A stretch of 64,000 bases of DNA from Streptomyces venezuelae (GTDB lineage Bacteria; Actinomycetota; Actinomycetes; Streptomycetales; Streptomycetaceae), in NCBI RefSeq assembly GCF_008642335.1, contig NZ_CP029191.1:6944001-7008000 (forward strand), written 5' to 3'. Each line of letters opens with the position of its first letter. Within the stretch, counting starts at the first letter, position 1. This document shows, piece after piece, positions 32,793-47,326 of the stretch. The translations under genes and the position numbers were made by a program. Below the pieces are notes generated by a model that was given only the letters and a program-made list of their open reading frames with translations, was not told the origin of the DNA and searched no databases.

Positions 32793-33552
32793 CGCGGCTC
32801 CCCGAGCCTCCCCGAGGAAAACCCTGGGTTCGCCCGTGGGGCCAAGTGGTTGAACGGCGGAACCACCGGCTCGATGCGGTCGCGGAGTGGCCGGTCGTGC
32901 GGGCATACGCCCCATCCGCCCCGCCCGCCCCGTCGGACCCGGTCGCCCACCCCGGCCCCCGTACCCGGACTCCAGGGTTTTCACGGTCGCCCTCGCCCGC
33001 GCGCGGGGCCAAGGTGTACCCACGGCCGCGGAACCGAGGCGGACCTGAAAACACCGATGGGGGAAAGAGATCCGGTGACCGGACGTACTACGGGGGTGTA
33101 CGAACGGTGGTCCGTTCAGGATCGGGGGAGCGACCGTCGCGAGGGCGGGGGACGGGGGTGCCCGACGGCACCCCCGCTCGGGTGCGGAACGTCTCCGTGA
33201 CCGGGCGCGCTCCACTGCCGCCGTCGAGGTTGTGGGTCCCCGGACGACGGCGTGAAGTGAGCCCGCGAAGCGGGCGGGTCGACCCCGGCGGTTCGGTCAC
33301 ACACCGAACCGCCCACGCCCTTGTCGGCAGCGGCTCGCGTCTGCGGCGCGTACCGGTTCTGCCGCGTGCTTGCCGGCAACGGCGCTGCCCGCGCCGTTGC
33401 CGTGAGCGAAGTGGTCCGCGGCCTCCTGGCGCACCGGACCGCCCCACGTCCCCGCCGCGCAACACCAGGCCCGCACACGCGGGTTCACCACCGTCGGCGC
33501 GTTCGTCGGCATACCAGAACTCCTCTCCCTCACGGCTCCCGCAGGACACCCC
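32793..33552. other. Intergenic region with several perfect hairpins
   Basis: A 760-base gap with no convincing gene. It contains three perfect stem-loops: GGGGGTGCC/GGCACCCCC at 33154-33175 (4-base loop), GCCCGC/GCGGGC at 33261-33275 (3-base loop) and GGCGGTTCGGT/ACCGAACCGCC at 33287-33313 (5-base loop). The open frames here are compositional. The hairpins could be a terminator for upstream transcription or part of a leader for the carbamoyltransferase gene that starts at 33553. Confidence 0.5.
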
Positions 33553-34566
33553 ATGACACCCCCCGCCCCCACCCTCGCCCCCGCACGCGGGGCCCCACCC
33601 CCCGGCCCCGAGACCGGTCTGTTCTCCCTGCTCGATCTCACCGTTGAGACCGTCGGCCGACTCGTCGAACGAGCGCTGGAGTTGCATCACGACCCGGCCG
33701 CCCACACCCGCCCCCTGTCCGGCGCCGCGCTCGGCATGCTGTTCGCCCTGCCGTCCACCCGGACCCGCACCGCCTTCACCGTGGCGGCGGTCCGTCTCGG
33801 CGCCGCCACCGTCGCGTACGGCCCCGGCGATCTCCACCTCTCGGCAGGCGAGGCCGTCGAGGACACGGGACGGTCGCTCGGCGGCATGCTGGACGGGCTC
33901 GTGGCCCGGCCCGCAGGGGCGCTCGACGACCTGCGCCGCCTCTCCCGCCACGGACACCTGCCCGTCGTCAACGCCATGACGCCGGAGGAACATCCCACCC
34001 AGGGGATCAGCGACCTCGCCACGTTGCGGCTCACGCTGGGGAGCCTCGACGGGCTGCGGCTCCTGTACGTGGGGGAGGGCAACGGCACCGCGACGGCGCT
34101 CGCGCTCGCCCTGTCCGGCGTCCCCGGCTGCGAGGCCACGTTCGCCTGCCCGCCCGGCCACGGCCTGCCCGACGGGTTTCTGGTGACCGCCAGAGAGCGG
34201 GCCGCGCACGTCGGGGCCACCTTCAGCTGCCGCGACTCGGCCCGTTCCCTGCCCGCCGGCGTCGACGTCGTCTACACGTCCCGCCGCAGAACCACCGGCA
34301 CCGGCGAGTCCGACGCCGCGTGGCGCGAACGGTTCCGGCCGTTCCACGTCGACGAGGAGTTCATGACGCGCCGCCCCGGCGCCCTGCTCCTGCACGACCT
34401 GCCCGCGCACCGTGGCGACGAGGTCTCCGGCGCGGTCCTCGACGGCCCGAGGTCGGTGGCCTGGACGCAGGCCGCCATGAAGCTCAGCGGCGCCATGGCC
34501 GTCCTCGAATGGGCCGTGGGCACCCAGGACACCCGGGACGGCGAAGAGACGAAAGCCGGGCTTTGA
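33553..34566 (+). CDS. Atypical aspartate/ornithine carbamoyltransferase family enzyme
   Basis: A 337-residue ATCase/OTCase-fold enzyme. The carbamoyl-phosphate motif STRTRT is at residues 68-73 and HPTQ at 147-150, both intact. Two acceptor-side motifs deviate: the SMG loop of ornithine enzymes is replaced by YTSRRRTTG (241-249), and the HCLP motif reads HDLPAHRGDEV (281-291) with Asp in place of the conserved Cys. So carbamoyl transfer is likely but the acceptor is probably not ornithine. No other arginine-biosynthesis gene is nearby. It ends 14 bases from the convergent polyprenyl synthase gene. Confidence 0.8.
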   Translation: MTPPAPTLAPARGAPPPGPETGLFSLLDLTVETVGRLVERALELHHDPAAHTRPLSGAALGMLFALPSTRTRTAFTVAAVRLGAATVAYGPGDLHLSAGEAVEDTGRSLGGMLDGLVARPAGALDDLRRLSRHGHLPVVNAMTPEEHPTQGISDLATLRLTLGSLDGLRLLYVGEGNGTATALALALSGVPGCEATFACPPGHGLPDGFLVTARERAAHVGATFSCRDSARSLPAGVDVVYTSRRRTTGTGESDAAWRERFRPFHVDEEFMTRRPGALLLHDLPAHRGDEVSGAVLDGPRSVAWTQAAMKLSGAMAVLEWAVGTQDTRDGEETKAGL

Positions 34567-34580
34567 GCCGTCCAGGTCCG

Positions 34581-35678
34581 TCAGCCGGTCCGTTCCGCGT
34601 TGAGCTGAGGTATCTGTTCGAAGACGGCGACGGCATCCTCGCGCCAGTGCGCACGCCAGGACGCGGCCTCCGCCGCGGCGGCCGTCCCGTACCTCTCGAT
34701 GGTCTCCTGTAGGTGTACGTCGACCTTGTGGTCCAGTGCGATGGTCCGGAGCCGTTCGAAGGTCTGCGGATCGGCGTCGGGGGAGCGGAGCGCGGCCCGC
34801 ACAGCGGCGTGTGCGCTGCCGCTGGTCGCGGCCAGCAGCGCCCGGGTGACATAGGTGTGGCGGCCGGCCCGCACGTCCACGCCGAGGGGCTTGCCGGTGA
34901 ACCGCGGGTCCCCGAAGAGGTCGAAATAGTCGTCGCGGATCTGTCCGCCGATGCCGGCGAGGGCGGCGTAACGGCGCAGGCTCGGCTCGTGGGCGGAGGG
35001 GTCAGCGCCCGCGGCCAGGAGTCCCAGGCGCAGGGGAGCGAGAACGGTGTAGCGGGCGGTCTTGAAATCGGAGACGCTGTCCAGGAGTTCCTGGCCGGGG
35101 TCGGGCAGGAGATCGCGTTCCAGGTCCAGGACCTGGCCGAAGACGGTGTCGGTGGAGGCTTCCAATTGGACCTGGAGCATGGCCTGCTTGAGGGCGGCGG
35201 GAAGGTCGGCCTCCAACAGCACCCGCAGGGACAGGAAGCCCGCGAGCTCGCCGACCATCATGGCCATCCCCAGCGCGCTCTGCGGGCGATCGGGCAGATC
35301 CTCCCGGCAGGCGTACAACGTCGAGGGACCCCCGCGTTTGACCGGCGCGTCGTCGATGATGTCGTCGAGGATGATCGAGTGGCTCTGCAGCAGTTCCAGA
35401 CTCAGGGCGGTCTGCGCGAGTCCGGGCACCTCGTCCTCGGTGACCAGGCGGGCCGCCTCGTACAGCAGCGCCACGCGCAGCCGTTTGCCGCCCCGCAGCG
35501 ACAACTGCGCCAGCAGGTCCAGGCAGCGGGGTGCGAAACGGCTGAGGGGCGGCCGTTCGAGGCTGTCCGACAAGTCGGCGAAGTACTGCGCGAAGGCCGC
35601 CTCGAACCGCTGCCGGTGCCCGGCGACACGTGCCAAGGCGGTCGAGAGGCTGGTGGGGTTCGTGCCGTGCAGGGACAT
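34581..35678 (-). CDS. Polyprenyl (geranylgeranyl-type) diphosphate synthase
   Basis: A 365-residue isoprenyl diphosphate synthase. First Asp-rich motif DDIIDD in HSIILDDIIDDAPVKRGGPS, second DDYFD in QIRDDYFDLFGDP; GGKRLRVALLYEAA is the substrate-binding start. It elongates DMAPP with IPP units; chain length cannot be read safely. ATG at 35678 has GGAAAGG upstream; an in-frame start at 35735 is less likely. It lies 85 bases downstream of the LAL regulator gene on the same strand. No terpene cyclase is adjacent. Confidence 0.87.
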   Translation of the reverse strand: MSLHGTNPTSLSTALARVAGHRQRFEAAFAQYFADLSDSLERPPLSRFAPRCLDLLAQLSLRGGKRLRVALLYEAARLVTEDEVPGLAQTALSLELLQSHSIILDDIIDDAPVKRGGPSTLYACREDLPDRPQSALGMAMMVGELAGFLSLRVLLEADLPAALKQAMLQVQLEASTDTVFGQVLDLERDLLPDPGQELLDSVSDFKTARYTVLAPLRLGLLAAGADPSAHEPSLRRYAALAGIGGQIRDDYFDLFGDPRFTGKPLGVDVRAGRHTYVTRALLAATSGSAHAAVRAALRSPDADPQTFERLRTIALDHKVDVHLQETIERYGTAAAAEAASWRAHWREDAVAVFEQIPQLNAERTG

Positions 35679-35763
35679 TCGGGGCCTTTCCGCTGGGTTC
35701 GAGGCCCAGCATGCCAGCGCCGGTGATCTTGCCACCCAGAACCCCGACCCTCCCCCGGAACGG

Positions 35764-38586
35764 TCAGCCGCCAGACGCCCCCGCAGCCCCGGACACCCCC
35801 GCCGTCTCCGGCCCCTCCGACGCCTGGGCGAGCAGGCGGACCAGTTGGGCCCTGCGGTGCACCCCGTCGAGCTTGCGGTAGATGTTGCTCAGGTGGAACT
35901 CGACCGTCTTGACGCTCAGGAAGAGGCGTTCGGCCACCTCGTGGTTGGTCAGGCCCCGGCCGACCACCAGCGCGACCTGCAGCTCCTGCGGGGTGAGGCG
36001 TTCCAGCGGCGCGCGCTCGGGGCGCACCTCCGTGCCGCCCGCCGCGTGCAGCTCGGCCGCCACCCGTGCCGCCCAGCCCGTCGCCCCGAGCCGCTCGAAC
36101 GTGGCGAGGGCCCGCTCCAGGAGGCGCCGCGCCTCGCTGCGCCTGCCCTGCCTGCGCAGCTGCTCGCCCCACGCGAACTCGGTCCGCCCCCGCTCGAACG
36201 GCACCGGACGCTCGGAGAGCAGCGCGAGGGAGCGCCGCATGTGCCGCGACGCCGCCTCCGGGTCACCCGGTTCGAGCAGGCCCCGGCAGCGCGCCGCCGC
36301 TCCCGCTGTCACCGGTCGGTGGCCGCGGCCCGCCTCGTACTCCAGGACGTCCAGGACGTCACGCGCCTCGTCGGTCCTGCGCAGATGGACGTACGCGTCC
36401 GCGAGGTCCGCCGCCCAGGTGAGGTAGAGGCCGTCGCCCCGACCGTGGCGCTGCGAGAACGCCCGTACCTCCTCGAGGTGGTGGACCGCCTCCTCGAAAC
36501 GGCCGAGGCCCAGCTCCAGGAGGCCGAGGCCGCCGAGCGCCCGCGCCGCGTCCATCGGCAGCTCCGTGGAGCCCGCCCACTCCATCGCCTTCGCGGCGTG
36601 CCGCCGGCAGTCCTCCTCGCGGTTCAGCGCCGCCTCGGTCTTGACCAGGGCGGCGAGCCCGCGCGACACCTCGATCAGCTGCCCGCTGGCCTCCGCGAGC
36701 CGCACCGCCTCGTCGGCGTGGGCGAGCGACGGCGTCCAGCGGCCCCGCCAGAACTCGACGACGGACAACGTGCACAGGAGGTGGGAGAGGAGACCTACCG
36801 CGCTGGAGCCGCGTGCCGTGTACGCGGCGCGGTCCAGCATGCCGTGTGCCTCGTCGAGTTCCTCGGCGGCGAGGTGGCACAGGCCGCCCACCCCGGCGAG
36901 CGGGTAGGGGAAGGCGGGGTCGGGGGAGGCGAGGGGTTCCGCCAGTTCGCGCAGGAGTGCGCGGCCCGCTTCCGCGTCGCCGCCGAGCAGCAGCACCAGG
37001 GTGCGCAGGAGACGTACCGGAAGCAGCGTCTCGTGCGCGGAGTCGGCGAGTTCCATGGCCGCGGCGGAGGTGCCGCGGGCCGCGGTGAGGTCGCCGACCG
37101 CGAGCTCGGTGAGCGCGATGCCGCCGAGCATGACCGCGGCGAGCGCCGGGTCGACCTTCTCCGCCTCGTCGACGGCCGATTTGAGCAGTTCGCGCGAGCG
37201 CGTCGGACGGCCGCGCTGTACGTCCAGGTAGCAGCGGAGCTGACGGATGTCGAGCTGGGTGCCGAGCTGTTCTGCGTGTTCCAGGGCGCGGTCGAGGATC
37301 GCCGCCGCTTCGTTGAGGGAGCCCGCGGCCTGTGAGGCGCGGGCCGCGCACAGCAGCCGCTCCGCCTTGCGCTGCCCCTCCGGGGTGAAGCGCGCGGCCC
37401 GCTCGTACAGCCGGGACGCAAGGGGGTAGGCGAGGGTCTCGGGGGCGCCGGACGCGGCGTTCTCAAGGAGGGACGCCACGTGCTCGTCGGGTTCGGCGCC
37501 CGAGGCGGCGAGGTGCCATGCGTACTGTTCGAGGGCCGGGGCCGTCGCTCCTTGCAGGGAGCGGGCGATGGCGTGGTGGGCGCGGCGCCTGCGCACGGGG
37601 GTCGCGCCGTGGTAGACCGCCGAGCGCACGAGCGGGTGCCGGAAGGCGTATCCGTCGCGTTCCTCGACGACCAGGCCCGCGTCCTCCGCGGCCTCCAGCG
37701 ACTCGTAACTGAGGCCGTGCGCGCGCAGCGCCGCCTCCGTGCCCGCCAGCGGGCGGGTGCCGAGGACGGCGAGGAGCAGCATCGCGTCCTGCGCCTCGGC
37801 GGGCAGCCGGGCCACCGCGCTGCCGAAGGTGTGGGCCAGCATCTCGCCGATGGGCAGGGGCGCCCCGGACCCGTCGCCCGCGTCGTCGCCCGCGCCGCTG
37901 CCCGCGAGGAGCGCGGGGAGTTCGATCAGGGCGAGGGGGTTGCCGCGGGCCTCGGCGAGCAGCCGGTCCGCCTCCTGGGCGGTGAGTTCGGCGGTGCCCT
38001 TCTCGGCGATCAGCCGGTGCGCGGACTCCGCGTCGAGCCCCGTGAGCGTGAACGTCTCGACGGAGGCGAGCCGCGACATCGCCTCCTCCTGCTCGTCGCG
38101 GGCGGTGAACAGGACGACGACGCCCTCGCGGCTGAGCCTGCGGGTGGCGAAGGCGAGCGCGTCCAGGGAGTACGGGTCGAGCCACTGCGCGTCGTCGACG
38201 GTGACCAGGACCGGGCCCTCCTCGGCGAGCGCGCCGAGCAGGCTGAGCGTGCCGGCGGCCACCGCGAAGCGGTCCTGGGCGACGGCGGGTCCGAGCGCGA
38301 GCGCGCCGGTCAGCGCGGCGCCCTGCCGCTCCGGTATGCGGTCGAGGGCGTGCAGGACGGGGCGGAGCAGATCGGCGAGGCCCACGTACGGCAGGTCGGA
38401 CTCGACCTCGACGCCGCGCGTGCCGAGCCGCAGCAGGTCGTCGGCCTGCTCGGCGACGTAACCGACGAGGCTGGTCTTGCCGATCCCGGCTTCCCCGCGG
38501 ATGAGCAGGGCGCCGCTCTCGCCCCCGCGTGCCTTGTCGATGAGGGCGAGAAGACGAGCGCATTCCGCGGAACGCCCCAGGAGCAT
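35764..38586 (-). CDS. LAL-type LuxR regulator with N-terminal AAA ATPase
   Basis: A 940-residue large ATP-binding LuxR-family regulator. Walker A GEAGIGKTS is at residues 31-39, Walker B-like LVTVDDAQWLD follows near 145, a long TPR-like helical middle covers residues 330-860, and the C-terminal LuxR helix-turn-helix has LTPQELQVALVVGRGLTNHEVAERLF and VKTVEFHLSNIYRKL. Such proteins often activate secondary-metabolite or sugar-utilisation genes. ATG at 38586 has no Shine-Dalgarno site; TACGCT lies seven bases upstream, suggesting a leaderless message, and a 17-base palindrome overlaps it. Confidence 0.9.
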   Translation of the reverse strand: MLLGRSAECARLLALIDKARGGESGALLIRGEAGIGKTSLVGYVAEQADDLLRLGTRGVEVESDLPYVGLADLLRPVLHALDRIPERQGAALTGALALGPAVAQDRFAVAAGTLSLLGALAEEGPVLVTVDDAQWLDPYSLDALAFATRRLSREGVVVLFTARDEQEEAMSRLASVETFTLTGLDAESAHRLIAEKGTAELTAQEADRLLAEARGNPLALIELPALLAGSGAGDDAGDGSGAPLPIGEMLAHTFGSAVARLPAEAQDAMLLLAVLGTRPLAGTEAALRAHGLSYESLEAAEDAGLVVEERDGYAFRHPLVRSAVYHGATPVRRRRAHHAIARSLQGATAPALEQYAWHLAASGAEPDEHVASLLENAASGAPETLAYPLASRLYERAARFTPEGQRKAERLLCAARASQAAGSLNEAAAILDRALEHAEQLGTQLDIRQLRCYLDVQRGRPTRSRELLKSAVDEAEKVDPALAAVMLGGIALTELAVGDLTAARGTSAAAMELADSAHETLLPVRLLRTLVLLLGGDAEAGRALLRELAEPLASPDPAFPYPLAGVGGLCHLAAEELDEAHGMLDRAAYTARGSSAVGLLSHLLCTLSVVEFWRGRWTPSLAHADEAVRLAEASGQLIEVSRGLAALVKTEAALNREEDCRRHAAKAMEWAGSTELPMDAARALGGLGLLELGLGRFEEAVHHLEEVRAFSQRHGRGDGLYLTWAADLADAYVHLRRTDEARDVLDVLEYEAGRGHRPVTAGAAARCRGLLEPGDPEAASRHMRRSLALLSERPVPFERGRTEFAWGEQLRRQGRRSEARRLLERALATFERLGATGWAARVAAELHAAGGTEVRPERAPLERLTPQELQVALVVGRGLTNHEVAERLFLSVKTVEFHLSNIYRKLDGVHRRAQLVRLLAQASEGPETAGVSGAAGASGG

Positions 38587-38593
38587 GCATAAA

Positions 38594-38610
38594 GCGTACC
38601 GGCGGTACGC
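38594..38610. promoter_or_regulatory. Palindromic operator in the LAL/DapB-like divergent promoter
   Basis: GCGTACCGGCGGTACGC is a perfect 7-3-7 palindrome in the 112-base divergent region. It overlaps the likely -10 of the LAL gene (TACGCT, minus strand). The regulator that binds is unknown. Confidence 0.5.
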
Positions 38611-38662
38611 GACTTCGGAACGGCGCGGAAGGGAACATATCTTTTCTTGTCGGGCCGCGCCT

Positions 38663-38692
38663 CTGTCAACCGTCGACGCCCCTCGCTACCCT
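38663..38692 (+). promoter_or_regulatory. Predicted promoter of the DapB-like gene
   Basis: CTGTCA at 38663-38668 and TACCCT at 38687-38692 with an 18-base spacer; the ATG follows after six bases, so the transcript is probably leaderless. No Shine-Dalgarno sequence is present before the gene. Confidence 0.5.
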
Positions 38693-38698
38693 CCGCGC

Positions 38699-39775
38699 AT
38701 GATTCCCACGGTGGTCTGGGGCACCGGCAACGTCGGCCGTGCGGCCGTGCGCGCCGTCGAGGCCCATCCGGAGCTGTCCCTCGCGGCCGTACTGGTGCAC
38801 AGCCCGGAGAAGGTGGGCCGTGACGCCGGTGAACTGGCCGGTCTGGCAAGGGCGTTGGGCGTGCCCGCGACCGACGATGTCGAGGCGGTCCTCGCCGGCC
38901 GGCCGCGGGCCGTCGTGTACGCGGCCTCCGGTGATCTGCGCCCCGACGAGGCGCTCGCCGATGTCGTCAGGGCGGTGCGGTCCGGCGCCGTCGTCGTCAC
39001 GCCCGCGCTGTACCCGCTCTACGACCAGCGCAGCGCGCCCCCGGAGTTCAGGGACCCGGTGCTCGCGGCCGTCGCCGACGGCGGGGGCTCGCTGTTCGTC
39101 TCCGGCGTCGACCCCGGCTGGGGCAACGACATCCTTCCGCTGCTGGTCAGCGGCCTCGGCTCCACCGTCGACGCGATCCGCTGCCAGGAGATCTTCGACT
39201 ACTCGACGTACGACCAGGAGGACTCGGTCCGCCATCTGATCGGCATGGGGCACCCCATGGAGTACGAGCCGCTGATGCTCGCGCCCTCCGTTCCGACCAT
39301 GGTGTGGGGCGGACAGATCCGGCTGATGGCGCGGGCCCTCGACGTACAACTCGACGAGATACGCGAGACGTTGGACCGGCGGGCGCTCGACACCGCGGTG
39401 CGGACACGGACGATGGGGGAGTTCGCCGCGGGCACGCAGGGCGCGGTGCGCTTCGAGGTGCAGGGCATCGTCGGGGGCGAGCCGCGCATCGTCATCGAGC
39501 ACGTCACCCGCATCCATCCGTCCTGCGCCCCGGACTGGCCGGTCCCGCCCGACGGCGGCGACGGCGCCCACCGCGTGATCGTCGAGGGCCGGCCGCGCAT
39601 CGAGGTCACCGTCGAGGCCACCGACGAGGACGAGAACCGTTCCGCGGGCGGCAACGCGACGGCCGTGGGCCGCCTGGTGAACGCCGTCGACTGGCTCGTG
39701 GCCGCCGACCCCGGGCTCTACGACGCGCTCGACGTCCCGCTGCGACCGGCAGCCGGCCGACTGGGAAGGAAGTGA
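38699..39775 (+). CDS. Dihydrodipicolinate reductase-like NAD(P)-dependent oxidoreductase
   Basis: A 358-residue protein with the N-terminal Rossmann motif VVWGTGNVGRAAVRAV and the DapB-like segment AVVYAASGDLRPDEALADV. The centre has SGVDPGWGNDILPLL and the EIFDYSTYD motif typical of the actinobacterial branch that is not lysine-biosynthetic DapB. These enzymes act on amino-acid or steroid-side-chain-type substrates that remain poorly defined. Four bases separate it from the AhpD-like gene, forming a two-gene operon. Divergent from the LAL regulator. Confidence 0.75.
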   Translation: MIPTVVWGTGNVGRAAVRAVEAHPELSLAAVLVHSPEKVGRDAGELAGLARALGVPATDDVEAVLAGRPRAVVYAASGDLRPDEALADVVRAVRSGAVVVTPALYPLYDQRSAPPEFRDPVLAAVADGGGSLFVSGVDPGWGNDILPLLVSGLGSTVDAIRCQEIFDYSTYDQEDSVRHLIGMGHPMEYEPLMLAPSVPTMVWGGQIRLMARALDVQLDEIRETLDRRALDTAVRTRTMGEFAAGTQGAVRFEVQGIVGGEPRIVIEHVTRIHPSCAPDWPVPPDGGDGAHRVIVEGRPRIEVTVEATDEDENRSAGGNATAVGRLVNAVDWLVAADPGLYDALDVPLRPAAGRLGRK

Positions 39776-39778
39776 CCC

Positions 39779-40270
39779 ATGAGTGGTTCCCTGCGCATCG
39801 ACATCCCCGAGGGCGAGGACGCCATCCCCTATGTGTGGGGCGACATGGTCCCCGGGATCGGCGCCGCGGCGTCCAACTTCTCGCTCGCGGTGTACGCCCA
39901 TACCACCCTCGGCCTGCGTGAGTTCGAGGCCGCGCGGCTGCGGATCGCCCAGATCAACGGCTGTGTCTTCTGCCTGGACTGGCGCACCGAGCGCGACGGG
40001 CAGAAGGTCGAGGACGGTTTCGAGGACGCCGTGACCCAGTGGCGCACCACCGACTCCTTCGACGACCGCACGAGGCTGGCCGCGGAGTACGCCGAGCGGT
40101 ACGCCCTGGACCATCACCACCTGGACGACGCGTTCTGGGCGCGGATGACCGCGCACTACAGCCAGGCCGAGATCGTCGAACTGAGCATGAGCATCGGGTC
40201 GTGGCTCGCGTTCGGCCGGCTCAATCACGTGCTCGGCCTCGACACGGTGTGCGTGCTGCCCAAACCCTGA
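39779..40270 (+). CDS. Carboxymuconolactone decarboxylase / AhpD-like protein
   Basis: A 163-residue all-helical AhpD-fold protein. The CxxC motif is in QINGCVFCLDWR, and the distal His expected of AhpD-like enzymes lies just after it in the family; here the Asp-Trp-Arg sequence replaces the usual CxxxH, so peroxidase activity is uncertain. EIVELSMSIGSWLAFGRLNHVLGLD is the typical C-terminal helix. Second gene of the DapB-like operon; function unknown. Confidence 0.8.
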   Translation: MSGSLRIDIPEGEDAIPYVWGDMVPGIGAAASNFSLAVYAHTTLGLREFEAARLRIAQINGCVFCLDWRTERDGQKVEDGFEDAVTQWRTTDSFDDRTRLAAEYAERYALDHHHLDDAFWARMTAHYSQAEIVELSMSIGSWLAFGRLNHVLGLDTVCVLPKP

Positions 40271-40307
40271 CCGCGTGCGGAACGGCGCTCATGAAGTGCG
40301 GGAGCGT

Positions 40308-45573
<5,266 letters not shown>

Positions 45574-45644
45574 GTTGTCACATTCCCGGCTGTTGGATCC
45601 GTCACCCATGCGACCTACCCTGGAACCGCCTGAAAGGGAGTCGC

Positions 45645-47291
45645 ATGAGCGGACGCATCGAGCGCACCGGGACGACTGCACGACCTCCACGGCCCGGCAA
45701 AGGGGAGCGGATCGCCGACTGGGCGGACGGAAGACTCGGCATCAACACCCTGGCCAAGAGCCAGATGCGCAAGATCTTCCCCGACCACTGGTCGTTCATG
45801 TTCGGGGAGATCTGCCTCTACAGCTTCATCATCCTCATCCTGACCGGCACCTATCTGACCCTCTTCTTCGACCCGAGCATGTCCGAAGTGACGTACGACG
45901 GGGTGTACGTACCGCTCAAGGGCATCCAGATGACCCGGGCGTACGAATCCACGGTGGACATCAGCATGGAGGTGCGCGGCGGCCTCCTCATCCGGCAGAT
46001 CCACCACTGGGCCGCGCTCGTCTTCGTCGCCGGGATGCTCGTGCACATGATGCGGGTGTTCTTCACCGGCGCGTTCCGCAAGCCGCGCGAACTCAACTGG
46101 ATGTTCGGCTGGACGCTGCTGTTCCTCGGCATCATCACCGGCCTGACCGGCTACTCGCTCCCCGACGACATGCTCTCCGGCACCGGCATCCGCTTCGCGC
46201 AGGGCGCCATCCTCGCCACCCCCGTCATCGGGACGTACCTCTCCTTCTTCCTCTTCGGCGGGGAGTTCCCGGGCGAGGACATCATTCCGCGGCTCTACCC
46301 GATCCACATCCTGCTGCTCCCGGGCATCATGCTGGGACTCGTCGTCGTCCACCTGATCCTGGTCTTCTACCACAAGCACACCCAGTTCGCCGGGCCCGGC
46401 AAGACCGAGAAGAACGTGGTCGGGGCGCCGCTCCTGCCCGTCTACATCGCCAAGGCCGGCGGCTTCTTCTTCCTCGTCTTCGGCGTCCTCGCGATCATGG
46501 GCGCGGTCGCCACCATCAACCCGGTCTGGCTGATGGGCCCCTACCGCCCCGACCTGGTCTCCACCGGCGCCCAGCCCGACTGGTACCTGGGGTTCTCCGA
46601 GGGGCTGATCCGGGTGATGCCGGGATGGGAGATCAACGCCTGGGGTCACACGCTCAACCTGGGCGTCTTCATCCCCTTCATGCTGTTCCCGGCGATCCTC
46701 CTCGCCATCGGCGTCTACCCGTTCATCGAGTCCTGGGTCAAGGGCGACCGGCGGGAACACCACATCGCGGACCGGCCGCGCAACGCGCCCGTGCGCACCG
46801 GCCTCGGCGTCGCCTGGCTCGCGCTGTTCGGCGTCCTCATGGTCGGCGGCGGCAACGACCTGTGGGTCACCCACTTCCACCTCTCCATCAACGGCGTCAC
46901 GTGGTTCGTGCGCATCGGCGCCTTCGTCGTGCCCGCCCTCGCCTTCCTCGTCACGCACCGGATCTGCCTCGGCCTGCAGCGCAAGGACCACGAGAAGGTC
47001 GTGCACGGCAGGGAGACCGGCACGATCCGACGCCTCCCGCACGGCGAGTACGTCGAGATCCACGAACGCCTCCCGCAGTCCGAGCTGTACCGCCTCACCG
47101 CCCACGAGCAGCCCCGCCCCTACGAGTTGGGTCCCGTCGTCGACGCCAACGGCGTCACCCGCAAGGTCCGCCCCGCCGAACGCCTCCGGGCCCGCCTGGC
47201 CCGCGCCATGTACGGCCCCAAGGCACAGGTCCCGAAGGCGACACCGGAAGAGTTCCTGGCGGTCCAGCGAGGGGAGGGCGATCACCACTGA
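45645..47291 (+). CDS. Orphan cytochrome b subunit (QcrB-like)
   Basis: A 548-residue actinobacterial-type cytochrome b of the bc1 complex. Multiple hydrophobic helices; haem-ligand His residues are in RQIHHWAALVF with MLVHMMRVFF and in LYPIHILLLPG with VVVHLILVFYHKH. The quinol-site segment is PDWYLGF, the actinobacterial version of PEWY. AAAGGGAG lies upstream of the ATG. The main actinobacterial operon is qcrC-qcrA-qcrB, but no Rieske or diheme c gene is adjacent, so this is a second, stand-alone copy. It may replace QcrB under certain growth conditions (inference). Confidence 0.9.
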   Translation: MSGRIERTGTTARPPRPGKGERIADWADGRLGINTLAKSQMRKIFPDHWSFMFGEICLYSFIILILTGTYLTLFFDPSMSEVTYDGVYVPLKGIQMTRAYESTVDISMEVRGGLLIRQIHHWAALVFVAGMLVHMMRVFFTGAFRKPRELNWMFGWTLLFLGIITGLTGYSLPDDMLSGTGIRFAQGAILATPVIGTYLSFFLFGGEFPGEDIIPRLYPIHILLLPGIMLGLVVVHLILVFYHKHTQFAGPGKTEKNVVGAPLLPVYIAKAGGFFFLVFGVLAIMGAVATINPVWLMGPYRPDLVSTGAQPDWYLGFSEGLIRVMPGWEINAWGHTLNLGVFIPFMLFPAILLAIGVYPFIESWVKGDRREHHIADRPRNAPVRTGLGVAWLALFGVLMVGGGNDLWVTHFHLSINGVTWFVRIGAFVVPALAFLVTHRICLGLQRKDHEKVVHGRETGTIRRLPHGEYVEIHERLPQSELYRLTAHEQPRPYELGPVVDANGVTRKVRPAERLRARLARAMYGPKAQVPKATPEEFLAVQRGEGDHH

Positions 47292-47326
47292 GGGCGCCGC
47301 CGCGCCGCCTCGGTTAGCCTCGCAGC

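Noticed and set aside
33057..33200. Possible 47-residue peptide (starts MGERDPVTG) in the 760-base gap
   Set aside because: No ribosome-binding site, no similarity noticed, and the sequence passes through a perfect hairpin, so a non-coding reading is simpler.
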